Below are positions 23,792-31,726 of a stretch of 51,943 nucleotides of DNA, in pieces. Origin of the DNA: Oscillibacter sp. (GTDB lineage: Bacteria > Bacillota > Clostridia > Oscillospirales > Oscillospiraceae). Within the stretch, counting starts at the first letter, position 1. Each line of letters opens with the position of its first letter. The notes beneath the pieces are model-generated. The model ran no database searches. It saw only the letters and a list, made by a program, of their open reading frames with translations, and was not told the DNA's origin. The translations under genes and the position numbers were made by a program. The stretch is taken from assembly GCA_022791875.1 (NCBI GenBank), contig JAAVZX010000004.1, forward strand, positions 1 through 51,943, written 5' to 3'.

Positions 23792-23889
23792 ATGCTCCGC
23801 TCCGCTCCTCTCCTTATAAAACAGTATAGCAAAAAAAGTCAAAAAAGCAAGAGCCAGCGGCGGGATTCCGCCGTTTTTTTCATGCCCGC

Positions 23890-23927
23890 AAAAAAGGGGG
23901 AGCGGCCTATGCAAAAGCCGTTCCCCC
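23890..23927 (-). terminator. Intrinsic terminator of the metal-ATPase operon
   Basis: On the minus strand GGGGGAACGGC pairs with GCCGCTCCCCC (10 of 11) and is followed by six U. Plus-strand arms are 23896-23906 and 23917-23927. A smaller hairpin, CGGCGG-GATT-CCGCCG with T7 on the plus strand, lies at about 23859-23881. Confidence 0.75.
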
Positions 23928-23938
23928 TCGCGTAAAAT

Positions 23939-25858
23939 TTACTTGAATTCCTCCACCCGGAGGCACCGCATCGCGTTCAAAATCGCCAGGAACGCCACGC
24001 CCACGTCCGCGAACACGGCCTCCCACATATTCGCCATGCCCAGCGCTCCCAGCAGCAGCACCGCGCCCTTCACCCCCAGTGCGAACCAGATATTCTGCTT
24101 CACAATCCGCAGGGTTTTCCGTGAAATTCCCATAGCCGCCGCAATTTTCTGGGGGTTATCGTCCATCAGCACGATGTCCGCGGCCTCGATGGCGGCGTCG
24201 GACCCCAGGGCCCCCATGGCGATGCCCACGTCCGCGCGGGTCAGCACCGGCGCGTCGTTGATGCCGTCTCCCACGAAAGCCAGGGTACTCCCATGGGACT
24301 TCTCCGCCAGCAGGGCTTCCACACGCGCCACCTTATCCGCGGGCAGCAGCCCCGCGTGGTACTCGTCCAGACCCAGCTCCTGGGCGACGGCCTTTGCGGC
24401 TCCCTCCGTGTCCCCGGTGAGCATCACGGTCTTCCTGACGCCCGCGGCTTTCAGATGTTCCGCCAGCGTCCGCGCCTCCGGCTTCGGGAGGTCCGAAATA
24501 ATGATGTGGCCCGCGTATTTGCCCGCCGCCGTCACGTGGACGATGGTTCCGGGGAGCTCGCAGGGCTTCCAGTCCGCCGCGCGTTCCTTCTCCATCAGGC
24601 GGCTGTTTCCCGCGCACACACGCTTCCCGTCCACCTTCGCGCACACGCCGTGCCCGGCGATTTCCTCCACGTCTGTGACGCGTCCGGCGTCGATTTCCTT
24701 TCCATACGCTTTCCGAAGCGACAGCGAAATCGGGTGGCTGGACCAGCTCTCCGCCAGTGCCGCGTACTCCAGCAGAGCGGCCTCGTCAAAGCCCTCCGCC
24801 GGGTGCAGGGCGGTGACGGCGAAGCTGCCCTGGGTCAGGGTTCCGGTCTTGTCGAACACCACGGTTTCCGTCTTCGCCAAAGCCTCCAGATAGTTGCTCC
24901 CCTTCACCAGTACGCCGCACTTCGACGCCCCGCCGATGCCCCCGAAGAAGCTCAGCGGCACGGAGATAACCAGCGCGCAGGGGCAGGAGATCACCAGGAA
25001 AATCAGCGCCCTGTGCAGCCAATCCGTCCACACGGTCCCCGCCAGAAACGCGGGCGGCGCGGAGAACAGCGCCAGCATCGCGGTAGGAATCAGAAACAGC
25101 GCTGCCGCGGCCAGCACCACGCAGGGGGTATAGTACCTTGCAAATCTTGTGATGAAATTCTCGCTGGCCGCTTTTTTCTCTCCGGCGTTCTCCACCAGAT
25201 CCAGAATTTTGGACACCGTAGACTCCTCGCAGGGCTTCGTCACCCGCACCCGCAGCAGCCCCGACTGGTTCACGCACCCGCTGATCACCGCGTCCCCGGG
25301 TCCCACGTCCCGCGGAACCGGCTCGCCGGTGAGCGCCGCTGTATCCAAAGCCGATGTACCTTCGATCACAACGCCGTCCAACGGCACCCGCTCACCGGGC
25401 CGGATCACCACAACGGCCTCCACCTCCACGTCCTCCGGGTCCACTTCCTCCAAGCTCCCGTCCTCCAGCTCCAGGTTGGCGGTATCGGGCCGGATGTCCA
25501 TCAGAGCGGCGATGGACTGCCGCGACTTCCCCACGGCGTAGTCCTGGAACAGCTCCCCCACCTGGTAGAAGAGCATGACGAACACCGCTTCCGCGTACTC
25601 CCCGGTGGCGAAGGCCCCTACAGTCGCAAGGGCCATGAGGAAATTCTCATCGAAGACCTGGCCGTTGAGGATGTTGCGCACGGCCTTGTAAAGAACGTCC
25701 CAGCCGATCACGGCATAGGGAACCAGATACAGCAGCCAGAGCAGCGGCACGCCGTCCAGCCGCGCCGCGGACGGCACAATCTTGACTGCGGCCAGCAGCA
25801 CCGCCGCCGCCAGAATCCGGTACAGCATTTTCCGCTGCTTCCGGGAGAGGTTTTTCAT
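23939..25858 (-). CDS. Heavy-metal translocating P-type ATPase (Zn/Cd/Pb type)
   Basis: A 639-residue P1B-type pump. Visible motifs in order: TGEP (actuator), CPC in the membrane helix (ISCPCALVISVPLS), DKTGTLTQG with the phosphorylated Asp, SSHPISLS (the conserved His-Pro), TGDTEGAAKAVA, and GDGINDAPVL. CPC with the neighbouring membrane texture points to Zn/Cd/Pb export rather than copper. There is no N-terminal metal-binding domain: the protein goes almost directly into membrane helices, and the HMA domain is encoded separately just upstream. Start ATG 25858 follows AGGAGG. Operon: arsR-type gene, HMA, ATPase. Confidence 0.92.
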   Translation of the reverse strand: MKNLSRKQRKMLYRILAAAVLLAAVKIVPSAARLDGVPLLWLLYLVPYAVIGWDVLYKAVRNILNGQVFDENFLMALATVGAFATGEYAEAVFVMLFYQVGELFQDYAVGKSRQSIAALMDIRPDTANLELEDGSLEEVDPEDVEVEAVVVIRPGERVPLDGVVIEGTSALDTAALTGEPVPRDVGPGDAVISGCVNQSGLLRVRVTKPCEESTVSKILDLVENAGEKKAASENFITRFARYYTPCVVLAAAALFLIPTAMLALFSAPPAFLAGTVWTDWLHRALIFLVISCPCALVISVPLSFFGGIGGASKCGVLVKGSNYLEALAKTETVVFDKTGTLTQGSFAVTALHPAEGFDEAALLEYAALAESWSSHPISLSLRKAYGKEIDAGRVTDVEEIAGHGVCAKVDGKRVCAGNSRLMEKERAADWKPCELPGTIVHVTAAGKYAGHIIISDLPKPEARTLAEHLKAAGVRKTVMLTGDTEGAAKAVAQELGLDEYHAGLLPADKVARVEALLAEKSHGSTLAFVGDGINDAPVLTRADVGIAMGALGSDAAIEAADIVLMDDNPQKIAAAMGISRKTLRIVKQNIWFALGVKGAVLLLGALGMANMWEAVFADVGVAFLAILNAMRCLRVEEFK

Positions 25859-25896
25859 AGGCTGAGCGCCTCCTTTTCTGCCTGGGGGCCGCGCCC

Positions 25897-26115
25897 TCAG
25901 AGGTTGATAATGCAGTCAGGCTCCACCTTTTTGCACACGGAAACGACCTCCTGCATGATGGCGTCAAAGCGGGCGTCGTCCGCGTCGATGGTCATTTTCT
26001 GGGCCATGAAGCTGACCGTGGCGTCGTGAACGCCGTCGATTTTCTTGATAGCGGCCTCCATTTTCGCCGCGCAGTTCGCGCAGTCCAGATCGGTGAGCTT
26101 GAAACGCTTTTTCAT
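25897..26115 (-). CDS. Stand-alone heavy-metal-associated (HMA) domain protein
   Basis: A 72-residue protein with a single ferredoxin-like HMA domain. The metal-binding loop is DLDCANCAAKME (Cys-x-x-Cys), and GVHDATVSFMAQKMTIDAD is the typical second strand. It probably delivers metal to the adjacent P-type ATPase, which lacks its own HMA domain. Start ATG 26115 is preferred to the ATG six bases upstream because GGAGG is then 9 rather than 3 nt away. It lies 38 nt before the ATPase. Confidence 0.88.
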   Translation of the reverse strand: MKKRFKLTDLDCANCAAKMEAAIKKIDGVHDATVSFMAQKMTIDADDARFDAIMQEVVSVCKKVEPDCIINL

Positions 26116-26166
26116 AGTCATTTTCCTCCCATGTACATGTAAAATATTGTGATAGAGGCGAAGTAC

Positions 26167-26529
26167 CTACTCCGAAACATGCTCCAGGCCCTGGTTAATG
26201 ATAGTCTTCACGTGTTCGTCCGCCAGGGAGTAGAACACGGTCTTTCCCTCCCTGCGGGCCTTGACCAGCCGCACGTTTTTCAGCGCCCGAAGCTGGTGCG
26301 AGATAGCCGACTGGGTCATCCCAAGAAGCTGCGCGATATCGCACACGCACATCTCCGACTCAAACAGCACGTACAGAATCCGCACCCGGGTCGAATCCCC
26401 GAAAATCCGGAACAGCTCCGTCAGGTCGTACAGCAAATCCTCGTCCGGCAGTTCCCGCCGCACTTTCTCCACCAAGTCCTCATGCGCGTGCATAAAGTCA
26501 CAGCACTCCACATTATACCGGTCCTCCAT
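26167..26529 (-). CDS. ArsR/SmtB family metal-sensing repressor
   Basis: A 120-residue winged-helix repressor. EMCVCDIAQLLGMTQSAISHQL holds the helix-turn-helix with the Cys-x-Cys metal site of CadC/ArsR-type sensors (shown here as EMCVCDIAQ and TQSAISHQL). An N-terminal ECCDFMHAHED adds Cys and His residues, as in CadC, which uses N-terminal cysteines for Cd/Pb. Metal binding would release it from DNA and switch on the HMA-ATPase operon. Start ATG 26529 follows GGGGGCG. An imperfect palindrome upstream is the probable operator. Confidence 0.9.
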   Translation of the reverse strand: MEDRYNVECCDFMHAHEDLVEKVRRELPDEDLLYDLTELFRIFGDSTRVRILYVLFESEMCVCDIAQLLGMTQSAISHQLRALKNVRLVKARREGKTVFYSLADEHVKTIINQGLEHVSE

Positions 26530-26553
26530 AGAACGCCCCCTTTTCAAATGAAT

Positions 26554-26573
26554 ATATGAACGACTGCTCATAT
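26554..26573. promoter_or_regulatory. Candidate ArsR/SmtB operator
   Basis: ATATGAAC (26554-26561) and GCTCATAT (26566-26573) form an inverted repeat, 7 of 8 matching, with ATATGTTCAT overlapping on the right. The form is like the 12-2-12 operators of ArsR/SmtB repressors and it lies 25 nt upstream of the regulator's start codon. Confidence 0.65.
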
Positions 26574-26613
26574 GTTCATTATACATGCCGGTTCAGATTT
26601 GTCAACCCCCATT

Positions 26614-26641
26614 TTGAAAAAAAGAAAAACGCTGGTAAAAT
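26614..26641 (+). promoter_or_regulatory. Promoter of the thioesterase gene
   Basis: TTGAAA (26614-26619) and TAAAAT (26636-26641) are 16 nt apart, divergent from the ArsR promoter region. Confidence 0.5.
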
Positions 26642-26695
26642 CCCCGGCCATGTGGTAAAGTAGACTTCAGCACAAGAAAGGAGAACAACATCGCC

Positions 26696-27124
26696 ATGCG
26701 CACCAAAGAAGAACACCTGGAGGAATTGAAGCTGAACCCCAACTCATTTTCCGATCACAATTTTTACGAACTGGAAACCCTGGAACCCGACCACGCCGTC
26801 TGCCTCTTAGACATCCGCAAGGAAAGCCTGAACCCTTACGGCATGGTTCACGGCGGCAATCTCTACGCCTTAGCCGACGAAGCCGCCGGCACCGCCGCCC
26901 ACAGCGACGGCCGCCACTACGTCACCCAAAACGGCACCCTGAACTTCCTGAACAACCGCCCCCGCGGCATCATCCGCGCCGAAGCCAAAGTCCGCCACCG
27001 CGGCCGCTCCACCGTCCTCATCGACGTAGAAATCCGCTCGGAAGACGCCGCCCTCCTGGCCACTGGGACCTTCATCTATTTCCGCGTCGACAAATCCCGC
27101 ATGAACGAACGCGCAGCGGAGTGA
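26696..27124 (+). CDS. Hotdog-fold thioesterase (PaaI family)
   Basis: A 142-residue protein of the hotdog acyl-CoA thioesterase superfamily. NPYGMVHGGNLYALADEAAG is the signature HGG motif and following helix, with Asp/Glu as catalytic acid. Strands YVTQNGTLNFL and GIIRAEAKVRHRGRSTVLIDVEI complete the fold. It hydrolyses acyl- or aryl-CoA esters in the cytoplasm; the natural acyl group is unknown. Start ATG 26696 lies 12 nt after AAAGGAG, a little far, but there is no alternative. A family B repeat follows about 25 nt after the stop. Confidence 0.88.
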   Translation: MRTKEEHLEELKLNPNSFSDHNFYELETLEPDHAVCLLDIRKESLNPYGMVHGGNLYALADEAAGTAAHSDGRHYVTQNGTLNFLNNRPRGIIRAEAKVRHRGRSTVLIDVEIRSEDAALLATGTFIYFRVDKSRMNERAAE

Positions 27125-27149
27125 GAGGTCTGCAATACGGGGGACGAAG

Positions 27150-27256
27150 GACGGGGGGCTGCCAGCGGGGCTTCCCGCCTCCGGCGGCCAGGGGCTTTGC
27201 CCCTGGACCTCACCAGGGAGGCACGCGCCTCCCTGGACCCTGGCAGATCACTTTTT
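27150..27256 (+). repeat. Family B repeat, copy B3
   Basis: CCTCCGGCGG, hairpin CCAGGGGC-TTT-GCCCCTGG (27188-27206, perfect), ACCTCACC joint, hairpin CCAGGGAGGC (27213-27222) with GCCTCCCTGG (27227-27236), then ACCCTGGCAGATCACTTTTT, nearly identical to B2. Confidence 0.85.
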
Positions 27257-27311
27257 CACTGTTGCCCTCTGCCTCTACCGTAGGATCTGCTGTTCGCGTA
27301 CTTTTTACGAA

Positions 27312-27343
27312 AAAAGTCCAGGGAAACCGGTTGATTTCCCTGG
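27312..27343 (-). terminator. Intrinsic terminator of the mutarotase-ARH-PHP-HAD operon
   Basis: On the minus strand CCAGGGAAA pairs with TTTCCCTGG (plus 27318-27326 and 27335-27343) and is followed by ACTTTTTTCG. Confidence 0.7.
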
Positions 27344-27350
27344 GCTTTTG

Positions 27351-27824
27351 CTATTTTGTCAGCATCTTCAATGCCGCTCGTGCTTCCCTGCAACGCAGGC
27401 CGCGGCTGTCCGGAATCAGGACCCAATGAGCGCGGACCTCCGGCGCGTCGGCAAAGCAGTCATGGTCGTCCAGAACCGCATAGCGCTCACAGGAATGGGC
27501 CTCCAGCCACGCGGCAATCTCGCCGCCCTTCCCGCCGTAATCGAAAACCGGAGCCGCGTCAAAAACCGGTGTCCCGTTCCGCGCCAGGCAGACGTACAGG
27601 TAATCCAAAATAGAGCGGCAATAGGGGTCATCCGCCGTCAGCGCTTCCCGCCAGGAGGACGAGAGCACAATCCGCGCCCCGCTCCGCCGCACCAGCCGCC
27701 GCAGCCAAAACAGCGCCGCAGGGTCCAGGCACTGCCGCTCAACGGGCCTCCGCAGAATCCGGCTCAGCCGCAGACTCAGCGGCGTACACACCACCCCATC
27801 GACATCCAAAAAGACCACGCGCAC
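27351..27824 (-). CDS. HAD-like hydrolase domain protein
   Basis: A 157-residue protein that starts almost at once with VVFLDVDGVVCTPLSLRL, the HAD motif I (nucleophile and acid Asp residues). ARIVLSSSWRE is motif II, and YAVLDDHDCF carries the late acidic pair. The domain resembles the short HAD phosphatase-like proteins sometimes linked to RNA repair, but substrate is unknown. Start GTG 27824 fits AGGGGG 8 nt upstream; the frame is open further but without a better ribosome site. It is the last gene of a four-gene operon. Confidence 0.78.
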   Translation of the reverse strand: MRVVFLDVDGVVCTPLSLRLSRILRRPVERQCLDPAALFWLRRLVRRSGARIVLSSSWREALTADDPYCRSILDYLYVCLARNGTPVFDAAPVFDYGGKGGEIAAWLEAHSCERYAVLDDHDCFADAPEVRAHWVLIPDSRGLRCREARAALKMLTK

Positions 27825-27876
27825 GGCACGCACCCCCTGAAAGGCAAAGTCAGCTGGGACCAGCAGGCGGGACCCC

Positions 27877-28683
27877 TCAGCACAGCCAGCCCACATCCAA
27901 CGCCCAGGGCGTCAATTGCACATCAGGCTTCACGCGCTCCCCGTGGAAGTCGCTCCCGGCGGTGGCGTGCAGGCCGTACTTTTCTGCGAGGCGGAGGTAG
28001 AAAGCGGTCTGTTCCGGCGTGTGCTTGGAGTAGTAACATTCCAGGGCGTCCAGGCCCCAGTCCTTCATCTGCCTTATCAGCGCTTCCAGGGCTTCATCCT
28101 CCAGTTTCAGCTGGTACGGGTGGGCCAGGGAGGACTTGCCGCCTGCCGCTTTGATAGCTTCCACGCAGGCTTTGGCCTCCGGTTTGGGCCGCTCGATACG
28201 GCTGTATTCCGGAGTGTCCAGGTAGCGGGCAAACGCCTCCTTTGTGTCGGAGACATAGCCGCGGCGGACCATGGCCTGGGCGAAATGGGGACGGCCTATG
28301 ATGTTGCCGCCCGCGAGTTCCTCCACCTCTTCTAAGGAAATCCGGACGCCCTTTTCCTTCAAAAAATCGACGATGCGGTACTTCCTCTGGTCCCGCCCCT
28401 CCTTCATCCAGGCGCACAGGGCCTGCAAATCCGGCGCGACCCTGTCAAAATTCAGGCCCAGAATATGCAGGTGCCTGTACCCCTTCGCGCTCAGCTCCAC
28501 GCCCCGCAGGACCCGCACGCCCTGAGCCGCTCCGGCCTCGATGGCCTCATCCGTACCGTCGGTGGTGTCGTGATCCGTGAGGGCCAAAACCTCAATGCCC
28601 CGCGCCTTCGCCAGGCCCACCAGCTCCGCCGGTGAATACTGCCCATCAGAAGCGGTGCTGTGGGTATGCAGATCCACTTTCAT
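27877..28683 (-). CDS. PHP domain phosphoesterase (TrpH/RNase AM-like)
   Basis: A 268-residue metal-dependent phosphoesterase. Motifs in order: DLHTHSTASDG (two His and Asp), ALTDHDTTDG, GRPHFAQAM, LAHPYQ and GSDFHG. These nine metal ligands form the trinuclear site of stand-alone PHP proteins such as YciV/TrpH, which hydrolyse 5'-3' RNA ends and 3',5'-bisphosphates. Length is normal. The start overlaps the stop of the ADP-ribosylglycohydrolase gene by ATGA, so translation is coupled. Confidence 0.9.
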   Translation of the reverse strand: MKVDLHTHSTASDGQYSPAELVGLAKARGIEVLALTDHDTTDGTDEAIEAGAAQGVRVLRGVELSAKGYRHLHILGLNFDRVAPDLQALCAWMKEGRDQRKYRIVDFLKEKGVRISLEEVEELAGGNIIGRPHFAQAMVRRGYVSDTKEAFARYLDTPEYSRIERPKPEAKACVEAIKAAGGKSSLAHPYQLKLEDEALEALIRQMKDWGLDALECYYSKHTPEQTAFYLRLAEKYGLHATAGSDFHGERVKPDVQLTPWALDVGWLC

Positions 28684-29639
28684 GCCCGCGCCCCCAGGCT
28701 TTCATAAAACTGCCCGCAAAGGGCCTCGATCTCCGCCCGCTTCGCCAGCACGTTCAGCCATTCCTCCGGAATGCCCTCCGGACCGCAGCGCAGGCCCGCC
28801 AGGCCCCCCGCCACCGCGCCGGTGGTGTCCGTGTCGTCCCCCAGGTTCACCGCCTCCAGCACGCAGCCGCGGAAATCCTCATGCCGCAGCAGGCACCAGA
28901 TCGCCGCCTCCAGCGTATGAACGGCGAACCCGCCGCTCTGGACCTTCTCCCGGGGCAAAGCCTCCAGGACCTTCTTGTCCACCCTGGCAAACTTGCGCTC
29001 CAGCCACGGCGAAAAATCCGGCTCCTTGCGGTAAAACGCCCTGGCCGTGTCCAGCGCTTCGCCGATATCCTGCCCGCAGAGCACCGCGTTCGCCGCGGCG
29101 CAGTAAAACCCGCAGGCCATCTTGCTCACCGGATGGGCGTGGGACACGGCGGACGCGGAATGAATGATCTCATACGCCTCCGCCCGCTCCGGGAAATCGC
29201 TGCCCGCCGTTTCGTGCAGGTACAGCGCCAGAGGCAGAATCCGCATCACGGACCCGTTTCCGTTGTCATACTCCCGCCGTCCGCCGCACTCCAGGGCGGG
29301 CTTCCCCCGGGAATACTCAGCCAGCGCGTTCTGGGTGGCGCCGCCCATGTCGAACGCCTCCCCGTAGGGCGTCATATACCCCGTCTCCCCCCAGCGGAGG
29401 AACCGGGACATCATGTCCTCGTAGTCCACGCCCTTGACGCTGAGGCTCTCCAGCAGGCACAGCGCCATGGAGGCGTCGTCCGACCAGGTGCCTGCGGGCT
29501 GGCTGTGGGTCCCGTAGCCCCGCATGTCCGCCACGGGGTTCCGCTCCAGGGCCTCCCGGCTCCTGAACTCCACGGGCACGCCCAGAGCGTCTCCCACGGC
29601 CAGGCCCAGGACCCCGCCCAATACCGTCTTCAAATCCAT
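28680..29639 (-). CDS. ADP-ribosylglycohydrolase family protein
   Basis: A 319-residue all-helical ARH-fold enzyme. GLAVGDALGVPVEF, TWSDDASMALCL and GDDTDTTGAVAGGLAG are the conserved segments that hold the two catalytic magnesium ions. The family cleaves ADP-ribose from proteins or related nucleotide substrates in the cytoplasm. The ATG at 29639 is chosen over a GTG nine bases earlier because AGGGAG is then well spaced. It is translationally coupled to the PHP gene and lies 33 nt behind the mutarotase gene; a metabolic role on a sugar-nucleotide is as likely as protein de-modification. Confidence 0.9.
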   Translation of the reverse strand: MDLKTVLGGVLGLAVGDALGVPVEFRSREALERNPVADMRGYGTHSQPAGTWSDDASMALCLLESLSVKGVDYEDMMSRFLRWGETGYMTPYGEAFDMGGATQNALAEYSRGKPALECGGRREYDNGNGSVMRILPLALYLHETAGSDFPERAEAYEIIHSASAVSHAHPVSKMACGFYCAAANAVLCGQDIGEALDTARAFYRKEPDFSPWLERKFARVDKKVLEALPREKVQSGGFAVHTLEAAIWCLLRHEDFRGCVLEAVNLGDDTDTTGAVAGGLAGLRCGPEGIPEEWLNVLAKRAEIEALCGQFYESLGARA

Positions 29640-29672
29640 CTCAATCACTCTCCCTAATCCCCTGGCGGGCTG

Positions 29673-30551
29673 TCAGTCAAACCAGGTTGTATAAGTCAGC
29701 GTCTCCCGCGCCCCGGCCTCCAGGGTCCGGATCCCCGGCTTGTCAGCCAGTCCCCGGCCCGCGAAAACCGCGTCCGGCAGGGTGGTCCAGGGCTCGATGC
29801 AGACGTAATTCGTATCAAAGTCCTTCGCGGCCGTCCAGACCCCCAGGAAGGGGAAGTCCGGAAACTCCATAGTTACCCGGGGCCGGTCCGCGCCGTCCAC
29901 CAGCAGGGCCCGGCGCTCCGGCAGTTCGTCCAGGATGATGGTATCCAGGCCGTAGACGGAGGGTTTCAGCGGCATCCGCCCCTTTGGCAGGGGATGGGAA
30001 GCCGTCTTTGGCGTAATCATGTTTTCCCCGTCCATGCCGTAGGGCCTGACCGCCTCCACGCCGGGAAGCCGGATGGCGTAATCGGACATGGACTCGCCCT
30101 CTTCCAGCGGGGCGCGGAAGCCGTCGTGGCCCCCCAGCTCGTAGAGCATGGCCCCCTCCGACCGGTTCTCCACCTGGTGGCTCTTGCGCAGGCAGTTCCC
30201 CTCCAGGCTGTAGGTCACGGTCAGAGCAAAGGAAAACGGGTAGACCTGTCTCGTTTCCTCCGTGTCCTCATAGCGGAAGGACACCCGGCTCTCGCTCTGC
30301 TCCACGACTTTGAAAGGGGCCGTGCGGCAGAAGCCGTGGGTGGGAATCGTGTAGGTCTTCCCCTCCAGTGTATACTGTTGACCCTTCAGCCGTGCAATGA
30401 TGGGGAACAGCAGCGGCGCGCGCCGGGGCCAGACAGCTGGGTCCCCCTGCCAGAGATACTCGGTCCCCCGGACGTTCCGGACGGACGCCAGCTGCGCCCC
30501 AACGTCCTCGATCACCACCGTCAGCTCCGGGCTTCTCAACGCAACAAACAT
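29673..30551 (-). CDS. Aldose 1-epimerase family protein (LacX-like)
   Basis: A 292-residue beta-sandwich protein of the galactose mutarotase family. RRAPLLFPIIARLKG and TIPTHGFCRTAPF (with the conserved His), ELGGHDGFRAPL and FLGVWTAAKDFDTNYVCIEP are typical of the LacX subgroup. It interconverts alpha and beta forms of a free sugar. First gene of the operon mutarotase-ARH-PHP-HAD, and directly downstream of the ribose-type ABC importer, though a terminator separates them. Start ATG 30551 follows AGGAGG. Confidence 0.9.
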   Translation of the reverse strand: MFVALRSPELTVVIEDVGAQLASVRNVRGTEYLWQGDPAVWPRRAPLLFPIIARLKGQQYTLEGKTYTIPTHGFCRTAPFKVVEQSESRVSFRYEDTEETRQVYPFSFALTVTYSLEGNCLRKSHQVENRSEGAMLYELGGHDGFRAPLEEGESMSDYAIRLPGVEAVRPYGMDGENMITPKTASHPLPKGRMPLKPSVYGLDTIILDELPERRALLVDGADRPRVTMEFPDFPFLGVWTAAKDFDTNYVCIEPWTTLPDAVFAGRGLADKPGIRTLEAGARETLTYTTWFD

Positions 30552-30583
30552 GGCAAGCGCCTCCTCAATTTTCAGCTCTCACC

Positions 30584-30612
30584 AGTATACCAAAAAATTT
30601 CCGGCGCGTCGA
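30584..30612 (-). promoter_or_regulatory. Promoter of the mutarotase operon
   Basis: On the minus strand TCGACG (30607-30612) and TATACT (30584-30589) are 17 nt apart, downstream of the ABC operon terminator. Confidence 0.6.
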
Positions 30613-30635
30613 GACAAATTTTTGTCCTCGGATCG

Positions 30636-30672
30636 GAAAAAGCCGGACGGAGCTTTTCACACTCCGTCCGGC
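30636..30672 (-). terminator. Intrinsic terminator of the ABC importer operon
   Basis: A perfect 11-bp stem, GCCGGACGGAG with CTCCGTCCGGC (plus 30642-30652 and 30662-30672), followed on the minus strand by TTTTTCC. Confidence 0.85.
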
Positions 30673-30686
30673 CAAATGCCGAAACC

Positions 30687-31706
30687 TTATTCGTCCGTCA
30701 GGGCCACTTCCACCAGGGTGTCGTAGACCTCGTCGATATTGTCCTTGGTCACCAGAAGGGTGTCCAGGGTGATTTCCTTCTCCACGTCCTTGCCGTCCAG
30801 GTGGTCGATGACGCACTGAGCGGCGTAGCGGCCCATGAGCACGGGCTGCTGGGCGGAGGTGCCTGCGATGCGGCCGCTGCGGATGCCCTCGACGACCTCG
30901 GGGGAGCAGTCGAACGCGGCGATCAGCACGTCCTCACGGCCCGCCGCTTCCAGAGCGGAGGCAGCGCCCATGGAGGGGTCCTCGGAGTGGCAGAAGATGG
31001 CGCCCAGGTTGGGATGGGCGGTGATCAGGTCCTGGGCGAAGGTCTCGCCCTCGGAGCGGTTCACCTTCTCCATCTGCTTGAACTCCACGTCCACCAGGTC
31101 GTTGGTGGCGATGCCCTCATCGAAGCCGTCCTTGCGGAGGACGCCGTTGATCCGGGCCTGGTTCAGGGCGATCTGGGCGACCTCGGTGCCGGGCTCCAGC
31201 TGGGAGGCGATGTACTCGCCGATGGCCTTGCCGCCGGAGAGGTTGTCGGTGCTGATGAAGGAGACGTACTCGCCGGAGTCGGTGCCGATGTCGCAGATCA
31301 CCACGGGCACGCCGGACTCCTCAGCCAGGGACAGCACGGACACGCAGGATGCGGAGTCCGTGGGGGAGATGACGATGGCGTCCACCTGCTTGGTGATGGC
31401 GTCCTGAGCGTTGGACATCTGGGTGTTGGCGTCGTCCTTGGAGTCGTAGGTCACGCACTCGATGCCCACCTTGCCCAGTTCGTCCTCCACGCCGTGGCGC
31501 ATGTAGCGCCAGAAGGGCACATCCAGGGAGGGCGTCAGGTACGCCACCTTCACCGCCTCAGCCGGGGCCGGCTCGCTGCTGCCGCTGCCGCCGCTGCTGC
31601 TTCCGCTGTCATTGCTGCCGCCGGAGGGGGCGCTTCCGCCGCCTCAGCCCGCCAGCAGGCCGATCAACATGCACACGCACAGCAAGAGTTCCAGAGTTTT
31701 CTTCAT
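30687..31706 (-). CDS. Sugar-binding lipoprotein of ABC importer, interrupted by TGA at the lipobox Cys codon
   Basis: The full frame from ATG 31706 (GGAGG upstream) is 339 codons. It starts MKKTLELLLCVCMLIGLLAG, a textbook lipoprotein signal, but the next codon, where Cys must be, is TGA (31644-31646). The frame then continues without any break: GGGSAPSGGSNDSG linker, then a ribose-type periplasmic-binding fold (VKVAYLTPSLDVPFWRYM, VDAIVISPTDS, IAAFDCSP) to 30687. TGC to TGA is one base. TGA is an ordinary stop in many neighbouring genes. Either a fresh nonsense mutation or base error, or recoding as selenocysteine or read-through; no clear SECIS-like hairpin was seen after it. Restart inside the frame would give an unanchored protein. 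Third gene of the importer operon. Confidence 0.8.
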
Positions 31707-31726
31707 TTCATGTTTCCTCCTTTAAT

